In this document: in pieces, positions 34,469 to 43,300 of the stretch | Position numbering within the stretch: position 1 is the first letter of the stretch | Layout: each line of letters opens with the position of its first letter | DNA from: Desulfobacteraceae bacterium | GTDB taxonomy: Bacteria; Desulfobacterota; DSM-4660; Desulfatiglandales; Desulfatiglandaceae | Length of the DNA stretch: 64,000 nucleotides | Assembly (NCBI GenBank): GCA_016844935.1 | Contig: JAERTK010000163.1 | Location: 1-64,000 of the forward strand | Reading direction: 5' to 3' | Made by a program: the position numbers and the translations under genes | The notes under the pieces: generated by a model | Told to the model about the DNA's origin: nothing | The model's input: the letters and a program-made list of their open reading frames with translations, nothing else | Databases searched by the model: none

Positions 34469-35301
34469 AAATACCGTTGAGAAAACTTGGGAAAACAGAA
34501 GCCCGGGTGACCATGATGGGCCTCGGTGGAGAAGGGGTACTCAGAACCCATGGCCATGAGAAGGAAGCCTACGACCTCATCAATCATGCCATCGATCTGG
34601 GGATCGGATATTTTGAATCAGCAAGGGCTTATGACGGCAGCGAGTCCTATTACGGCCTGGCGCTCAAGGAGCGAAGAGACGACATATTCCTGGCGAGCAA
34701 GTCCCATGCCAGGGACAGGGCCGGTGCCCTGGCGCATTTGCAGGAAACACTCGGGAACATGCATACGGACCACCTGGATCTCTGGCAGGTCCATGATGTG
34801 AGAACCAAAGGGGATATGGCTGAGATATTCGGCCCCGGCGGTGCCATGGAAGCTTTCGCGGAAGCGAAAATGAACGGGTTCACGAGGTTTGTGGGCATAA
34901 CGGGACACCATGACCCATTCATTTTGAAGCGATGCATCGAGATGTATGACTTCGATACGGTATTGCTCCCGGTCAATCCGGCCGAACCTGCCGACCGAAG
35001 CTTCATTGATGTGGTCCTGCCGGCTGCACTTGACAAGGGAATGGGAGTAATTGGAATGAAAGTCTATTTCAGGGGATTTGCTTCGAAGGTCCCCGGATTT
35101 ACGAGCATGGCTCCCTATTTCCGTTTTGCACTGTCGCATCCCGTCAGTACGATTGTCATCGGTTGTGACAACATTCGGCAGTTGGAAGAGAACATTGGTT
35201 TTGCCAAGTCATTTCAGCCCATGAGCGAAAAAGAGATGCAAGGGCTCATAGCCGACATATCACCCTATGCCAAACAGTTAATGTATTACAAACCGTCTTG
35301 A
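34465..35301 (+). CDS. Aldo/keto reductase-family protein
   Basis: 278 residues with the TIM-barrel AKR layout: RKLGKTEARVTMMGLGG at the start, IGYFESARAYDGSESYYG, LASKSHARD (catalytic Lys), DLWQVHD (His) and the NADPH-binding VIGCDNIRQLEEN near the end. The catalytic Asp of the usual FDTA motif is replaced by Glu (FESA), so activity may be altered. ATGA overlap with the MaoC-like gene shows one operon. Substrate unknown; with MaoC it may act on an acyl or carbonyl intermediate. Confidence 0.85.
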   Translation: MKIPLRKLGKTEARVTMMGLGGEGVLRTHGHEKEAYDLINHAIDLGIGYFESARAYDGSESYYGLALKERRDDIFLASKSHARDRAGALAHLQETLGNMHTDHLDLWQVHDVRTKGDMAEIFGPGGAMEAFAEAKMNGFTRFVGITGHHDPFILKRCIEMYDFDTVLLPVNPAEPADRSFIDVVLPAALDKGMGVIGMKVYFRGFASKVPGFTSMAPYFRFALSHPVSTIVIGCDNIRQLEENIGFAKSFQPMSEKEMQGLIADISPYAKQLMYYKPS

Positions 35302-35512
35302 CAAGAAAAACTGGAAGTATCCATTCATGAAATTTTCCCTCGATTAGACTGGCGGCTGGAGGGACGGGTATTGTCACAACCCACGGCCAGCCAAACGGTA
35401 AACGGGGCGAAAAAATCGTGAAAGAAAAACAACCCAAGATGACGGGTCGATCTATATCAATAACCGAATTCCGGGGATTGGGGTCGGAAAAATTCAATCA
35501 ATCCAAGGGGGT

Positions 35513-36424
35513 CTACGTTCCACTTTCCATTAAGATATCGGCAATTCCATTTCGATAGTCAATGCTCTCATCATCGGCTGAGATTATATTGATGTTTTCA
35601 GGTGATGATACCCCTAAACCAATTTCAGCAGCTCTGGCAATTTGCTCCTGGTGAAAAATTTTCCTGTCCATAATCTGTTTATTGCTGCCCAGAAATTTCA
35701 GAATGGCGACTCCAACTGCATCAATTGCCACCCGATCCGTTGATGCTATGAAAACATCGCCTCTGGCAACTGTGCCGGTTGCCGGTCCTCCGTCTACAAA
35801 TGCATCAATGCCGTCCAGCACAATCAAATCGGGTTTAAAAGGCTGGTTTATTTCCGCAATCAGCTTGCACTGGTGCGGTGAGCCATGCAGTTCCGCCATG
35901 TAGCCGTAACCATGCCGGGTTGTGGGAACGACGCCAACGTGGAGCTTTAGGGACATGGTAAAAACACCGCCGAACTGATGTGTTTTGAGACACCCTGTGG
36001 AAATCAGACATTCGGACTCGATGATGGGACGGGCAATGCGAAAACCGTTTTGCCAATGAGAACCCTCAGGCTTAAACGCCAACCAGTCTTTGGCGTTCAA
36101 ATCATCAAAATCGATAACGTTAACATCCAGTTTTTCCAAAAGGGGAAGAATACCTTTTGCTTCCATAACGCCCCGGGTGGGTGGGTAACTGCGTTCTCCC
36201 ACACTGACAGAACTGGCGCCCATCTTCCAGATTTCCTGCACCAGTGCAACAAGGGTGTCATTGTGGGTTGACCCGGGGGTAGTATCCGCCGTATTGAAAT
36301 TGGGTTTGATCAGAACGTCTTTGTTTTTTACCGGGTTTATTCCCAGTGAATTGATTGAAGATGAAACGCCTTTTTGGCGGTCATTTGTGCTGACCAGAGA
36401 TACCTGAGTCATTATATTCGCCAT
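35513..36424 (-). CDS. DUF362-domain protein
   Basis: 303 residues. DUF362 features: VLIKPNFNTADTTPGSTHND, SVGERSYPP, CLKTHQFGGVFTMSLKLHVG and DGIDAFVDGGPATG (parts given), with Cys and His residues that could bind metal. There is no ferredoxin domain attached, unlike many DUF362 proteins. No signal peptide. Function of the family is unknown. GGAG lies 6 bases before the ATG. It follows the DUF998 gene's strand but a gap of about 86 bases with a small GGGGTCTGTCCCC hairpin separates them. Confidence 0.8.
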   Translation of the reverse strand: MANIMTQVSLVSTNDRQKGVSSSINSLGINPVKNKDVLIKPNFNTADTTPGSTHNDTLVALVQEIWKMGASSVSVGERSYPPTRGVMEAKGILPLLEKLDVNVIDFDDLNAKDWLAFKPEGSHWQNGFRIARPIIESECLISTGCLKTHQFGGVFTMSLKLHVGVVPTTRHGYGYMAELHGSPHQCKLIAEINQPFKPDLIVLDGIDAFVDGGPATGTVARGDVFIASTDRVAIDAVGVAILKFLGSNKQIMDRKIFHQEQIARAAEIGLGVSSPENINIISADDESIDYRNGIADILMESGT

Positions 36425-36510
36425 TTAAAATCTCCATGATGCCCCTGTTTCGAGTAATTCATAATCGGTCGTTCCAATGGGACAAAAAAAGGGGTCTGTC
36501 CCCGATTACA

Positions 36511-37179
36511 CTATTGTTCGCTTTGCCCTTTTGTAGAGATGATGGGTAAATCCAGATTTCTATAGGCCAGGATAGATACTACAAAAATCCAGAAATACGA
36601 ACTTCCCAGAGATAATCGTTGAAACAAACCTGTACCCGCTCTTGTTTCATCAGAAATCATCATCGCAATATATGAAATCAACCCAATGATACCACACGCA
36701 TAGCTGAATACCTTGACTTTGTTTGTCCATTCTTCACTCGATTTGCTGAAAACGTATCCCCATGTCATTATACCAACAGGTAAAATAAATATGGTTATCG
36801 CCCCAAAGAAATCATGCAGATTTTGGTCAGGCGTAGGGTTTGCCGGTGAACACCCAGGGTCACAAGAAAAAACCCCTGCTCCATTCAAGAATATGGCATG
36901 AGTCAGCAGGGTAAAGAAAGCAATAGTTTTAGCTTTCCCCTTATATTCAATGGTAGTTGGAAAAGTAATAGAATATATAATGAGCATGATGCTTGTAATG
37001 AAAAAACCACCAAGTTTCATCACATACGCATGATGTAAGCCTGTCGCGCCCAGTTCACTCATATAGTTGGTGCAGTGACTATATCCATCCTGTAATGAAG
37101 CAGCCAATAGGACTGATGTAAAAAAAATAACTGGCGCCAAAATTCCACACAGGATTCCCCATTTTTTTTGTGTTAGCAT
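36511..37179 (-). CDS. DUF998 membrane protein
   Basis: 222 residues, about six membrane helices. The start WGILCGILAPVIFF, then YSHCTNYMSELGATG and the NGAGVFSCDPGC loop are typical of DUF998 (PF06197). The ATG at 37179 has AAGGAGAACA just upstream; a longer frame to 37242 would cross it. AT-richer than its neighbours, it may be a later acquisition. The family has no known biochemical role. Confidence 0.82.
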   Translation of the reverse strand: MLTQKKWGILCGILAPVIFFTSVLLAASLQDGYSHCTNYMSELGATGLHHAYVMKLGGFFITSIMLIIYSITFPTTIEYKGKAKTIAFFTLLTHAIFLNGAGVFSCDPGCSPANPTPDQNLHDFFGAITIFILPVGIMTWGYVFSKSSEEWTNKVKVFSYACGIIGLISYIAMMISDETRAGTGLFQRLSLGSSYFWIFVVSILAYRNLDLPIISTKGQSEQ

Positions 37180-37382
37180 ATGTTCTCCTTCAACTCCCGG
37201 ATGGACACCCTTTCGAGCCGGTCCTCGTTGTGGGATATCCAACCGTCAACGTCCTTCAAGCTTGCAAACTGCGCCTCGACGATGGGTTCGCACAAAAATG
37301 GCATTTCGATCTCCCCGGGTCATTTACCGTTTTGCCTGGTTTAAGAAATACAAAACCCCGTTCTCCATCTGTTTGGAAGTAA

Positions 37383-37544
37383 CAGTACAATCCATGGGAC
37401 GCCCATAATTTCCTTGCAGCTGCTCTGGACGCAAAAGCGAATCTCATCGTCAGTGGCGACCGGCACCTTCTCGATTTGGGTGAATACAAAGCCATCCCCA
37501 TCTTCACTGTCCGGCAGTTTCTGGAATTCCTGGAAAAGCAATAG
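37383..37544 (+). pseudogene. C-terminal remnant of a PIN-domain toxin gene
   Basis: In frame before the TAG at 37542: WDAHNFLAAALDAKANLIVS, then GDRHLLDLGEYK and FTVRQFLEFLEKQ. This is the C-terminal third of a COG1569-type PIN toxin, with two of its acidic residues (WD and SGD). A stop at 37380 closes the frame upstream and no N-terminal MDTN segment was found, so the gene is broken. Together with the intact PIN gene at 23492 it shows repeated gain and loss of such modules. The remainder of the 37180-37610 gap holds nothing I can name. Confidence 0.75.
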
Positions 37545-37610
37545 GTTCTTGATACCGGAAGGCCGTGTGCATTATAAAATGGGGTCAGGCCCTGTTTCAC
37601 TCAATATGCG

Positions 37611-38705
37611 TTACCGTTCAATACCTTCCCACCATGGTCTATTTATAATTGGTTTCTCCAAATCCACCAACACCCCGATTTCCGGTGTCGTTATGGCCAC
37701 ACCGTTCTCTTCAGCCGCTTTGACAGCCCGGATAACCGGTTCATCCCAGGGATGAATCGCCAGATTAAATACCCCCCAATGAACCGGGAGAAAAACCTCG
37801 CCCCTCGCGTCCAGATGCCCCTGAACGGCCTGCTCCGGATCAACGTGAATATCCGGCCAGTCTTTATTATAGGCACCGATCTTTATCATCGTCAGGTCAA
37901 AGGGGCCATATTTATCGCCAATTACCTTGAAATGATCGGCGTATCCCGTATCCCCACTGAAGTAAATACCCTTGCCACCGCCCCGGATCACCCAACCGGC
38001 CCACAGCGTTTCGTCTCGATTAAAAAGACCCCTTCCGGAAAAATGCCTGGCCGGTACGCAAATCACTTCCAGGTCTTTAAATCCGGTTTGCTGCCACCAG
38101 GTCAGTTCTTCAATGCGATGGGACGGAATTCCCCAGTCCGTTAGATATTTCTTAACCCCTTTGGTCACGAAGAACCGGGTATTCTGAGGTACAAACGCTT
38201 TGATAACCGCTTCGTCTAAATGATCGTAATGATCATGGGAAATGACAACCAGATCGATATTTGGCAATTCATCCAAAGAGATGGGAGAATCGCTGAACCG
38301 CTTCACAAACAGCGGTACCGGCGAAGCATATTTGGTAAATACGGGATCAAACATAATCCGATAACCGCCCATCTCAACCATGACGCTGGAATGGCCCAAC
38401 CATCTGAAACTCAAGCCGTCGGCAGGCGTTTCGGCAAAAGACGCCCGATCCAGATGATTCACCGGAATCTTCCCCTCGGGTACGGTCCTTTCTCCCCCTT
38501 TTATCCAATCCCAGGTTGCGGACAACATGCTCCCTTTGGCCACCACCCCGGTCGGAAGCCAGTTTTGAAACTTCTTATCCAACTTCTCCACACCGATACC
38601 CCCAGTTTTTATGGATGTCACCTCCACCGGTTCAACAGCATTTGAAAAACCACAATTGATTGATATTAACGTTAACAGGAGGAATAGTCCTCTTTTCATG
38701 AGCAT
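37611..38705 (-). CDS. MBL-fold hydrolase, NAPE-PLD/UlaG-like, exported
   Basis: 364 residues from the ATG at 38705 (GGGGAG 8 bases upstream). A signal peptide (MLMKRGLFLLLTLISIN, Cys next) precedes the core. Metal motifs: LGHSSVMVEMGG, ISHDHYDHLDE (HxHxDH), PARHFSGRG, YFSGDTGYADH and PVHWGVFNL. The motif set with FRWLGHSS fits the group with N-acyl-phosphatidylethanolamine phospholipase D-like enzymes, so a lipid phosphodiester substrate is possible but unproven. The location would be periplasmic. Confidence 0.85.
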   Translation of the reverse strand: MLMKRGLFLLLTLISINCGFSNAVEPVEVTSIKTGGIGVEKLDKKFQNWLPTGVVAKGSMLSATWDWIKGGERTVPEGKIPVNHLDRASFAETPADGLSFRWLGHSSVMVEMGGYRIMFDPVFTKYASPVPLFVKRFSDSPISLDELPNIDLVVISHDHYDHLDEAVIKAFVPQNTRFFVTKGVKKYLTDWGIPSHRIEELTWWQQTGFKDLEVICVPARHFSGRGLFNRDETLWAGWVIRGGGKGIYFSGDTGYADHFKVIGDKYGPFDLTMIKIGAYNKDWPDIHVDPEQAVQGHLDARGEVFLPVHWGVFNLAIHPWDEPVIRAVKAAEENGVAITTPEIGVLVDLEKPIINRPWWEGIER

Positions 38706-39016
38706 CCGTCTATCTCCCCATTTGTACGTATGGGCGTATTTGGAAGGCATCAGGGGATGTCCTCGAACCCACAGCATTATCCTCACGGAAGATTATACCC
38801 AGAATGGACAAAAGAAAAGGTTGTTTTGTAAAAAGTGCTGGAGAGGGACGCTGTGGAGAGGAAATCCGCCACAAATCCACCATTTCCAAAAATTCGCTCA
38901 TCACTTTTCACGTCAAGTTACTAAGTTAACAGCCTCTACTGCAAAAAAAAATTGATTGTCGCACTCGAAACAGGTAGAAGACGGAACATGCATTCGTTCT
39001 CGCAGGGGGTCCCCAA
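38706..39016. other. Intergenic region before HEPN/MNT pair
   Basis: 311 bases between divergent genes. A plus-strand frame with LFCKKCW resembles half a zinc ribbon, but has no start, no family match I recognise, and runs antisense into the MBL gene, so it is not called. No terminator or operator was recognised. Confidence 0.5.
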
Positions 39017-39442
39017 ATGGAAGATATCCGCTGGAAGCAACGCTTTGACAATTTTACCCGTGCGCTTAAGACACTTCGCAGTGCGGTGGGGCTGTCCGAA
39101 CAGCGCGATTTGTCGGATCTAGAGCAGCAGGGTCTGATCCAGGGATTCGAATTTACGCACGAGCTTGGCTGGAATGTACTGAAGGATTATCTGGAAGCAC
39201 AGGGATTTGTCGGTATCATCGGCTCCAAGAATGCGGCAAGAGAGGCTTTCAAAAACGGCCTGATAAACGACGGAGAAGCCTGGATGGATATGATCAGAGC
39301 CAGAAATCTGACCTCTCACACCTATAACACAGAAATTGCTTCCGGCATTGTGAAAGATATACTCACGCGTTTTTATCCCGCTTTTACCGAATTGGAACAG
39401 CATTTTGAATATCTTTTCGACCAGGAGGAGACCCGGAATTGA
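39017..39442 (+). CDS. HEPN-type (HI0074-like) partner of nucleotidyltransferase
   Basis: 141 residues, all helical. LIQGFEFTHELGWNVLKDYL and IRARNLTSHTYN match the HI0074/nucleotidyltransferase substrate-binding family; RNLTSH gives the HEPN RNase motif R-x4-H. In HEPN/MNT TA pairs this protein is the toxin (HepT) and is neutralised when the MNT partner adds AMP to it. Here the HEPN gene comes first, overlapping the MNT gene by 4 bases. GGGGGT precedes the ATG. Confidence 0.85.
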   Translation: MEDIRWKQRFDNFTRALKTLRSAVGLSEQRDLSDLEQQGLIQGFEFTHELGWNVLKDYLEAQGFVGIIGSKNAAREAFKNGLINDGEAWMDMIRARNLTSHTYNTEIASGIVKDILTRFYPAFTELEQHFEYLFDQEETRN

Positions 39443-39768
39443 ATCACGGACTGTCCAGCGCAACCGTGGCGGCCATATGCGGCGTATTCGCCCGGTTTCC
39501 TTCCGTTGAAAAGGCGGTCCTCTATGGCTCGCGTGCCAAAGGCAATTATAAACCGGGATCAGATATCGATTTAACACTGGTGGGGCGGCATCTCACATGG
39601 GCTGAACTGGGAGCCATTGCAGACGCACTGGATGAACTGCTGCTGCCCTACCAGATAGATCTCTCTATTTTAGAGAAGATCGAGCACGAAGCGCTGAGGG
39701 AACATATTAAACGGGTTGGGCGGCCGTTCTATGTGCGGAATGCGCCGGAGGCTCAGCAAAGCGTCTGA
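39439..39768 (+). CDS. MNT-domain nucleotidyltransferase (HI0073-like)
   Basis: 109 residues. Catalytic motif GSRAKGNYKPGSDIDL, with both Asp residues, and a third acidic residue in YQIDLSILE. Minimal nucleotidyltransferases of this kind are antitoxins that AMPylate the HEPN partner. It starts at TTG 39439, sharing TTGA with the stop of the HEPN gene; AGGAGG lies about 10 bases upstream. Confidence 0.87.
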   Translation: MNHGLSSATVAAICGVFARFPSVEKAVLYGSRAKGNYKPGSDIDLTLVGRHLTWAELGAIADALDELLLPYQIDLSILEKIEHEALREHIKRVGRPFYVRNAPEAQQSV

Positions 39769-39784
39769 AGGTGGGTTTTGACGG

Positions 39785-39813
39785 TTGCCAATTTGAATGG
39801 GAATGCGTATGGT
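39785..39813 (+). promoter_or_regulatory. Promoter of the mqnE-mqnC-mqnX-ubiD-ubiA operon
   Basis: TTGCCA (39785-39790), a 17-base spacer and TATGGT (39808-39813). Predicted start near 39820, inside the palindrome at 39814-39827; leader of about 66 bases before mqnE. Confidence 0.6.
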
Positions 39814-39827
39814 TGACCAGGTGGTCA
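39814..39827. promoter_or_regulatory. Palindromic operator at the mqn promoter
   Basis: TGACCAGGTGGTCA, with 6-base arms around GG. It lies directly behind the -10 element, over the predicted transcription start. The identical palindrome is in the spacer of the NMT1-type ABC operon promoter at 33787-33800, and the identity extends into the flanks. The TGACCA/TGGTCA arms resemble GntR- or TetR-type sites; the regulator is not identified. Confidence 0.7.
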
Positions 39828-39885
39828 CCCATGCTGAAGTTAATGTCAAAATCAAATGTTCACGGTTCACAGATCCACATAATCC

Positions 39886-41022
39886 ATGAAAACACACCCA
39901 TCGATCACCCCCTTTTTACCCGATAACGTCCTCAGCCGAATCGCGGACCCGGCTGTTCAGGCCATGGGCGAAAAACTTCTCAAAGGAGAACGCCTTGAGC
40001 CGAACGACGGCCTCGCCTGTTTCAACACACAGGATCTCATCGGCCTGGGGCAGATCGCATCCGCCGTTAAACAATCGCGGTATGGCGACAAGGCCTTTTT
40101 CATCTCCAACCATCACCTCAATTACACCAATGTGTGCGAAAACAAGTGCCGCTTCTGCGCCTTTCACAGAGACCCCCATTCAGAAGACGCATACACCTTT
40201 TCACCATCGGAAGCGGCAGAGCTGATCGCCCGGAGCCCTGTGGCAGATCTGAGAGAAATCCATCTTGTGGGGGGATGCCATCCCGATCTTGGGCTCGATT
40301 ACTACACTGACCTGCTGAAAGCCCTGACCCGGGAAAAATCTGCCCTGAAACTCAAAGCCTTTACTGCGGTTGAAATCGACCATATGGCATCAAAGGCCGG
40401 CCTTTCTTCCCTTGACTGCCTGAAACGGTTGAAAGAGGCCGGACTGTCGGCCATGCCGGGGGGCGGCGCCGAAGTCTTCTCGGAACGGGTCAGAAAAGCG
40501 CTTTTTCCTAATAAAATTTCTGCGGACCATTGGCTTCGGATTCATGGAGAAGCCCATGGCTTGGGTGTTGGTACCAATGCAACGCTCCTCTTCGGTCACA
40601 TGGAAACCGTGGAAGAGCGGGTCACGCACCTGTTCCGGCTGCGGGATCAGCAGGATATTACGAAAGGTTTCAGAGCCTTTATCGCCCTCCCCTTTCATCC
40701 GGATAATACGCCTATGAGTCATTTACCCGGACCTACCGGCGTGGACATATTAAAAACAATCGCAACAGCCAGGCTGGTTCTGGATAACATTGACCATATC
40801 AAGGCCTACTGGGTAATGCTCGGGCCAAAGCTGACCCAGACGGCCCTTCACTTTGGCGCCGATGATCTGGAAGGGACCATTGTAAAAGAACGCATCGCCC
40901 ACCAGGCAGGCGCCGCCACCGCCTCGGGATTAACCCGGAAACGATTGATAGAACTCATCGAAGAAGCGGGGTTGGTGCCCGGGCAACGGGATACGTTCCA
41001 CAAACCGATACAAGAATCTTAA
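39886..41022 (+). CDS. mqnE: Aminofutalosine synthase (radical SAM)
   Basis: 378 residues. Radical-SAM cluster C84-x3-C88-x2-C91 in NVCENKCRFCAF, then MPGGGAEVFSERVRK and the TNATLLFGHMET segment that recur in the MqnE/MqnC/CofH family. MqnE joins 3-enolpyruvyl-benzoate (from MqnA) to SAM, giving 6-amino-6-deoxyfutalosine, step two of the futalosine menaquinone route. It heads a five-gene operon under the promoter at 39785 and palindrome at 39814, and precedes mqnC by 3 bases. Confidence 0.93.
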   Translation: MKTHPSITPFLPDNVLSRIADPAVQAMGEKLLKGERLEPNDGLACFNTQDLIGLGQIASAVKQSRYGDKAFFISNHHLNYTNVCENKCRFCAFHRDPHSEDAYTFSPSEAAELIARSPVADLREIHLVGGCHPDLGLDYYTDLLKALTREKSALKLKAFTAVEIDHMASKAGLSSLDCLKRLKEAGLSAMPGGGAEVFSERVRKALFPNKISADHWLRIHGEAHGLGVGTNATLLFGHMETVEERVTHLFRLRDQQDITKGFRAFIALPFHPDNTPMSHLPGPTGVDILKTIATARLVLDNIDHIKAYWVMLGPKLTQTALHFGADDLEGTIVKERIAHQAGAATASGLTRKRLIELIEEAGLVPGQRDTFHKPIQES

Positions 41023-41025
41023 AAA

Positions 41026-42111
41026 ATGACCTCATCCTCGCTGAAAGAAACCATTGAAAAAGCATCACAGGGGGACCGTCTGAACCCGGATCAGGCCCTC
41101 GGGTTATACGAAGGGGCAGACCTGCTCACCCTGGGACGCCTCGCCCAGAACGCCCGGTTCAGACATAACCCGCAACCGGTGGTCACCTACGCCGTGGACC
41201 GGAACATCAATTATACCAATATCTGTGTGTCCGGATGCGCTTTCTGCGCCTTCTACAAAGAAAAGGAGGCCCCGGAAGCCTATGTGATGGACCGGAACAC
41301 ACTCAATGCCAAATGCGACGAAACCGTTTCATTGGGCGGCACCCAGATACTCTATCAGGGGGGACTCAACCCGGACCTGGATATTTCCTGGCACGAACAG
41401 CAGGTGGCCTACATGAAAAGCAAAGGCCTACATGTGCACGGGTATTCCCCACCGGAGATCGTGTTCATGGCTCAAAAGGAAGGACTCCCGATCCATGATG
41501 TCATAGAACGGCTCAAGGAAGCGGGCCTTGGCTCCATACCGGGGGGCGGCGCGGAGATCCTGGTGGATCGCGTACGACAGAAGATATCCCCCAACAAGGC
41601 ATCCACCTCCCAATGGCTTGAAGTCATGCGCAGTGCCCACCACCTGGGCCTCAAAACCACCGCCACCATGATGTTCGGTCATGTTGAGACCCTGGAAGAA
41701 AGAATTCTGCACCTATCAGCCATCCGTGAACTGCAGGACGAAACCGGCGGCTTTACCGCCTTCATCCCCTGGCCCTACCAGCCGGGAAAAAACACCCTGT
41801 CAGGCCAAGCCGCCGGCGGCACCACCTATCTGCGAACCCTGGCCATATCCCGGATTTTCCTGGACAATGTGCCTCACATCCAGGCTTCCTGGGTCACCCA
41901 GGGCCACCATATCGGGCAGATCGCCCTTCATTTCGGCGCTGACGACATGGGATCCACCATGATCGAAGAGAATGTGGTGGCATCGGCAGGTGTACGAAAC
42001 GCCATGACCCAAAAGCAAATCATCCGGCTCATTGAGACCGCCGGTTTTGAAGCTGCCCAGCGCAACACCCTGTATCAACCCGTGGAAAAGGGAAGAAAGG
42101 CCACCCCATGA
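41026..42111 (+). CDS. mqnC: Cyclic dehypoxanthinyl futalosine synthase (radical SAM)
   Basis: 361 residues. Cluster motif C67-x3-C71-x2-C74 in NICVSGCAFCAFYKEKEA, then QGGLNPDL, the SIPGGGAEILVDRVR segment and TTATMMFGHVET. MqnC cyclises dehypoxanthine futalosine to the spiro product used by MqnD. MqnE and MqnC are paralogues and lie side by side. Its stop overlaps the ATG of the amidohydrolase gene by 4 bases. Confidence 0.94.
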   Translation: MTSSSLKETIEKASQGDRLNPDQALGLYEGADLLTLGRLAQNARFRHNPQPVVTYAVDRNINYTNICVSGCAFCAFYKEKEAPEAYVMDRNTLNAKCDETVSLGGTQILYQGGLNPDLDISWHEQQVAYMKSKGLHVHGYSPPEIVFMAQKEGLPIHDVIERLKEAGLGSIPGGGAEILVDRVRQKISPNKASTSQWLEVMRSAHHLGLKTTATMMFGHVETLEERILHLSAIRELQDETGGFTAFIPWPYQPGKNTLSGQAAGGTTYLRTLAISRIFLDNVPHIQASWVTQGHHIGQIALHFGADDMGSTMIEENVVASAGVRNAMTQKQIIRLIETAGFEAAQRNTLYQPVEKGRKATP

Positions 42112-43277
42112 CCCCCACCAATCATCGGGCCCGCTGGATCATGACCGAGCCGGGCCAATGGCTTGAAAACGGCTGGGTGACGATCAGGGATCACCGGATC
42201 CATGAAGTGGGGCGAAGCAGCGGCTCCACTCGTGCCGGCCACCGGATCATGGACCATGGGGACGGGGTACTCATGCCCGCCCTGGTGAACGCCCACACCC
42301 ATGTGGCCCTCTCGGATTCGGCCAGATCCCATGCAGCGAAAGGGTTTGTCCCATGGGTTCAGGCCCTGATGTCAGAACGTAACCGTCAAGGCCCGGAAAG
42401 CACCACCCGGACAGTTCGGGACGGAGTAATGACTTTAAAGAATACGGGTACGGGTCTGGTGGGGGAGTTCGGGCCGCATATCCCGGTGGCCAAGGCCTTT
42501 GAATCGGCCGGTCTTCACGCAACGCTTTGGCTCGAATGCCTCGGGAATGACCGGGACCTGCCGCCGTTGCCGGAAAACCTTGAAACCGTCCGCCACGCCT
42601 ATGCGGGGCACGCCCCCCACACCACCAGCCCTGCCCTGCTCAAACGGGTTCAGGCGGCCGATCATCTTCTGGGGCGGCGATTCTGCCTTCACCTGGCAGA
42701 ATCCCGGGAGGAAGCGACGTTCCTCCAGACTGGACGGGGCGCCTGGGCCGATTTCATGACCCATATGGACATCGATTTTTCAACGTGGGGCTGTTTTGGA
42801 AAGCGGCCCGTTCAGATGGCCATTGAAAGGGGGTTGCTGGATCAAAACACGCTGGCCGTTCATCTCCTTCAAATCAACACCAGTGAAATGGCGGAATTTG
42901 CCCAAACCGGCGCTCAAGTGTGCCTCTGCCCCCGATCCAACCGAAGATTGCACCGGCAACTGCCGGACATCCGGGGGTTTTTGAAAGCGGGGATCAGACC
43001 GGCCCTTGGCACCGACTCACTGGCCTCGGTTTCCACACTCAGCCTCTTTGATGAAATGCGGTTTATTGTTGAACATTACCCTGGCCTGGACCCGGATGTC
43101 ATATTGGAGTTTGGCACGGTAAACGGCGCCGCAGCCCTGGGTTATCCGGACCTGGGATCCCTCCAACCGGGAAACCGGAGCAACATGATTTATGTGGACC
43201 TGGAGGCCATGAACCCGAAACAAGCAGCGGAAGCGCTGGTCTCAACAGAAAACCTGCAGATACACCCTATTGATTGA
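42108..43277 (+). CDS. mqnX: Amidohydrolase, probable aminodeoxyfutalosine deaminase
   Basis: 389 residues. Metal ligands of the TrzA/adenosine-deaminase-like amidohydrolases: H63-x-H65 in VNAHTHVAL, a His in CLHLAESREE, the AVHLLQINTSE His and the GTDSLASVS Asp. In the mqn operon this fits MqnX, which deaminates aminofutalosine to futalosine before MqnB removes hypoxanthine. That means the deaminase branch is used rather than direct hydrolysis of aminofutalosine. Coupled to mqnC by ATGA. Confidence 0.85.
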   Translation: MTPTNHRARWIMTEPGQWLENGWVTIRDHRIHEVGRSSGSTRAGHRIMDHGDGVLMPALVNAHTHVALSDSARSHAAKGFVPWVQALMSERNRQGPESTTRTVRDGVMTLKNTGTGLVGEFGPHIPVAKAFESAGLHATLWLECLGNDRDLPPLPENLETVRHAYAGHAPHTTSPALLKRVQAADHLLGRRFCLHLAESREEATFLQTGRGAWADFMTHMDIDFSTWGCFGKRPVQMAIERGLLDQNTLAVHLLQINTSEMAEFAQTGAQVCLCPRSNRRLHRQLPDIRGFLKAGIRPALGTDSLASVSTLSLFDEMRFIVEHYPGLDPDVILEFGTVNGAAALGYPDLGSLQPGNRSNMIYVDLEAMNPKQAAEALVSTENLQIHPID

Positions 43278-43300
43278 TCACCCGCCGTCTGGAGGACACG

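Noticed and set aside
35246-35497. 83-codon minus-strand frame after the aldo-keto reductase gene
   Set aside because: Overlaps the reductase end antisense, lacks a ribosome site and family features.
36485-37600. GGGGTCTGTCCCC (36491) and GGGGTCAGGCCCTG (37581) as a paired repeat element
   Set aside because: They resemble common short intergenic motifs in this group, but two short, dissimilar copies are not enough to call a repeat family here.
38611-38955. Plus-strand frame with a CKKC-like zinc-ribbon segment
   Set aside because: Runs antisense into the MBL gene and shows only half a ribbon; no transposase core or start was found.
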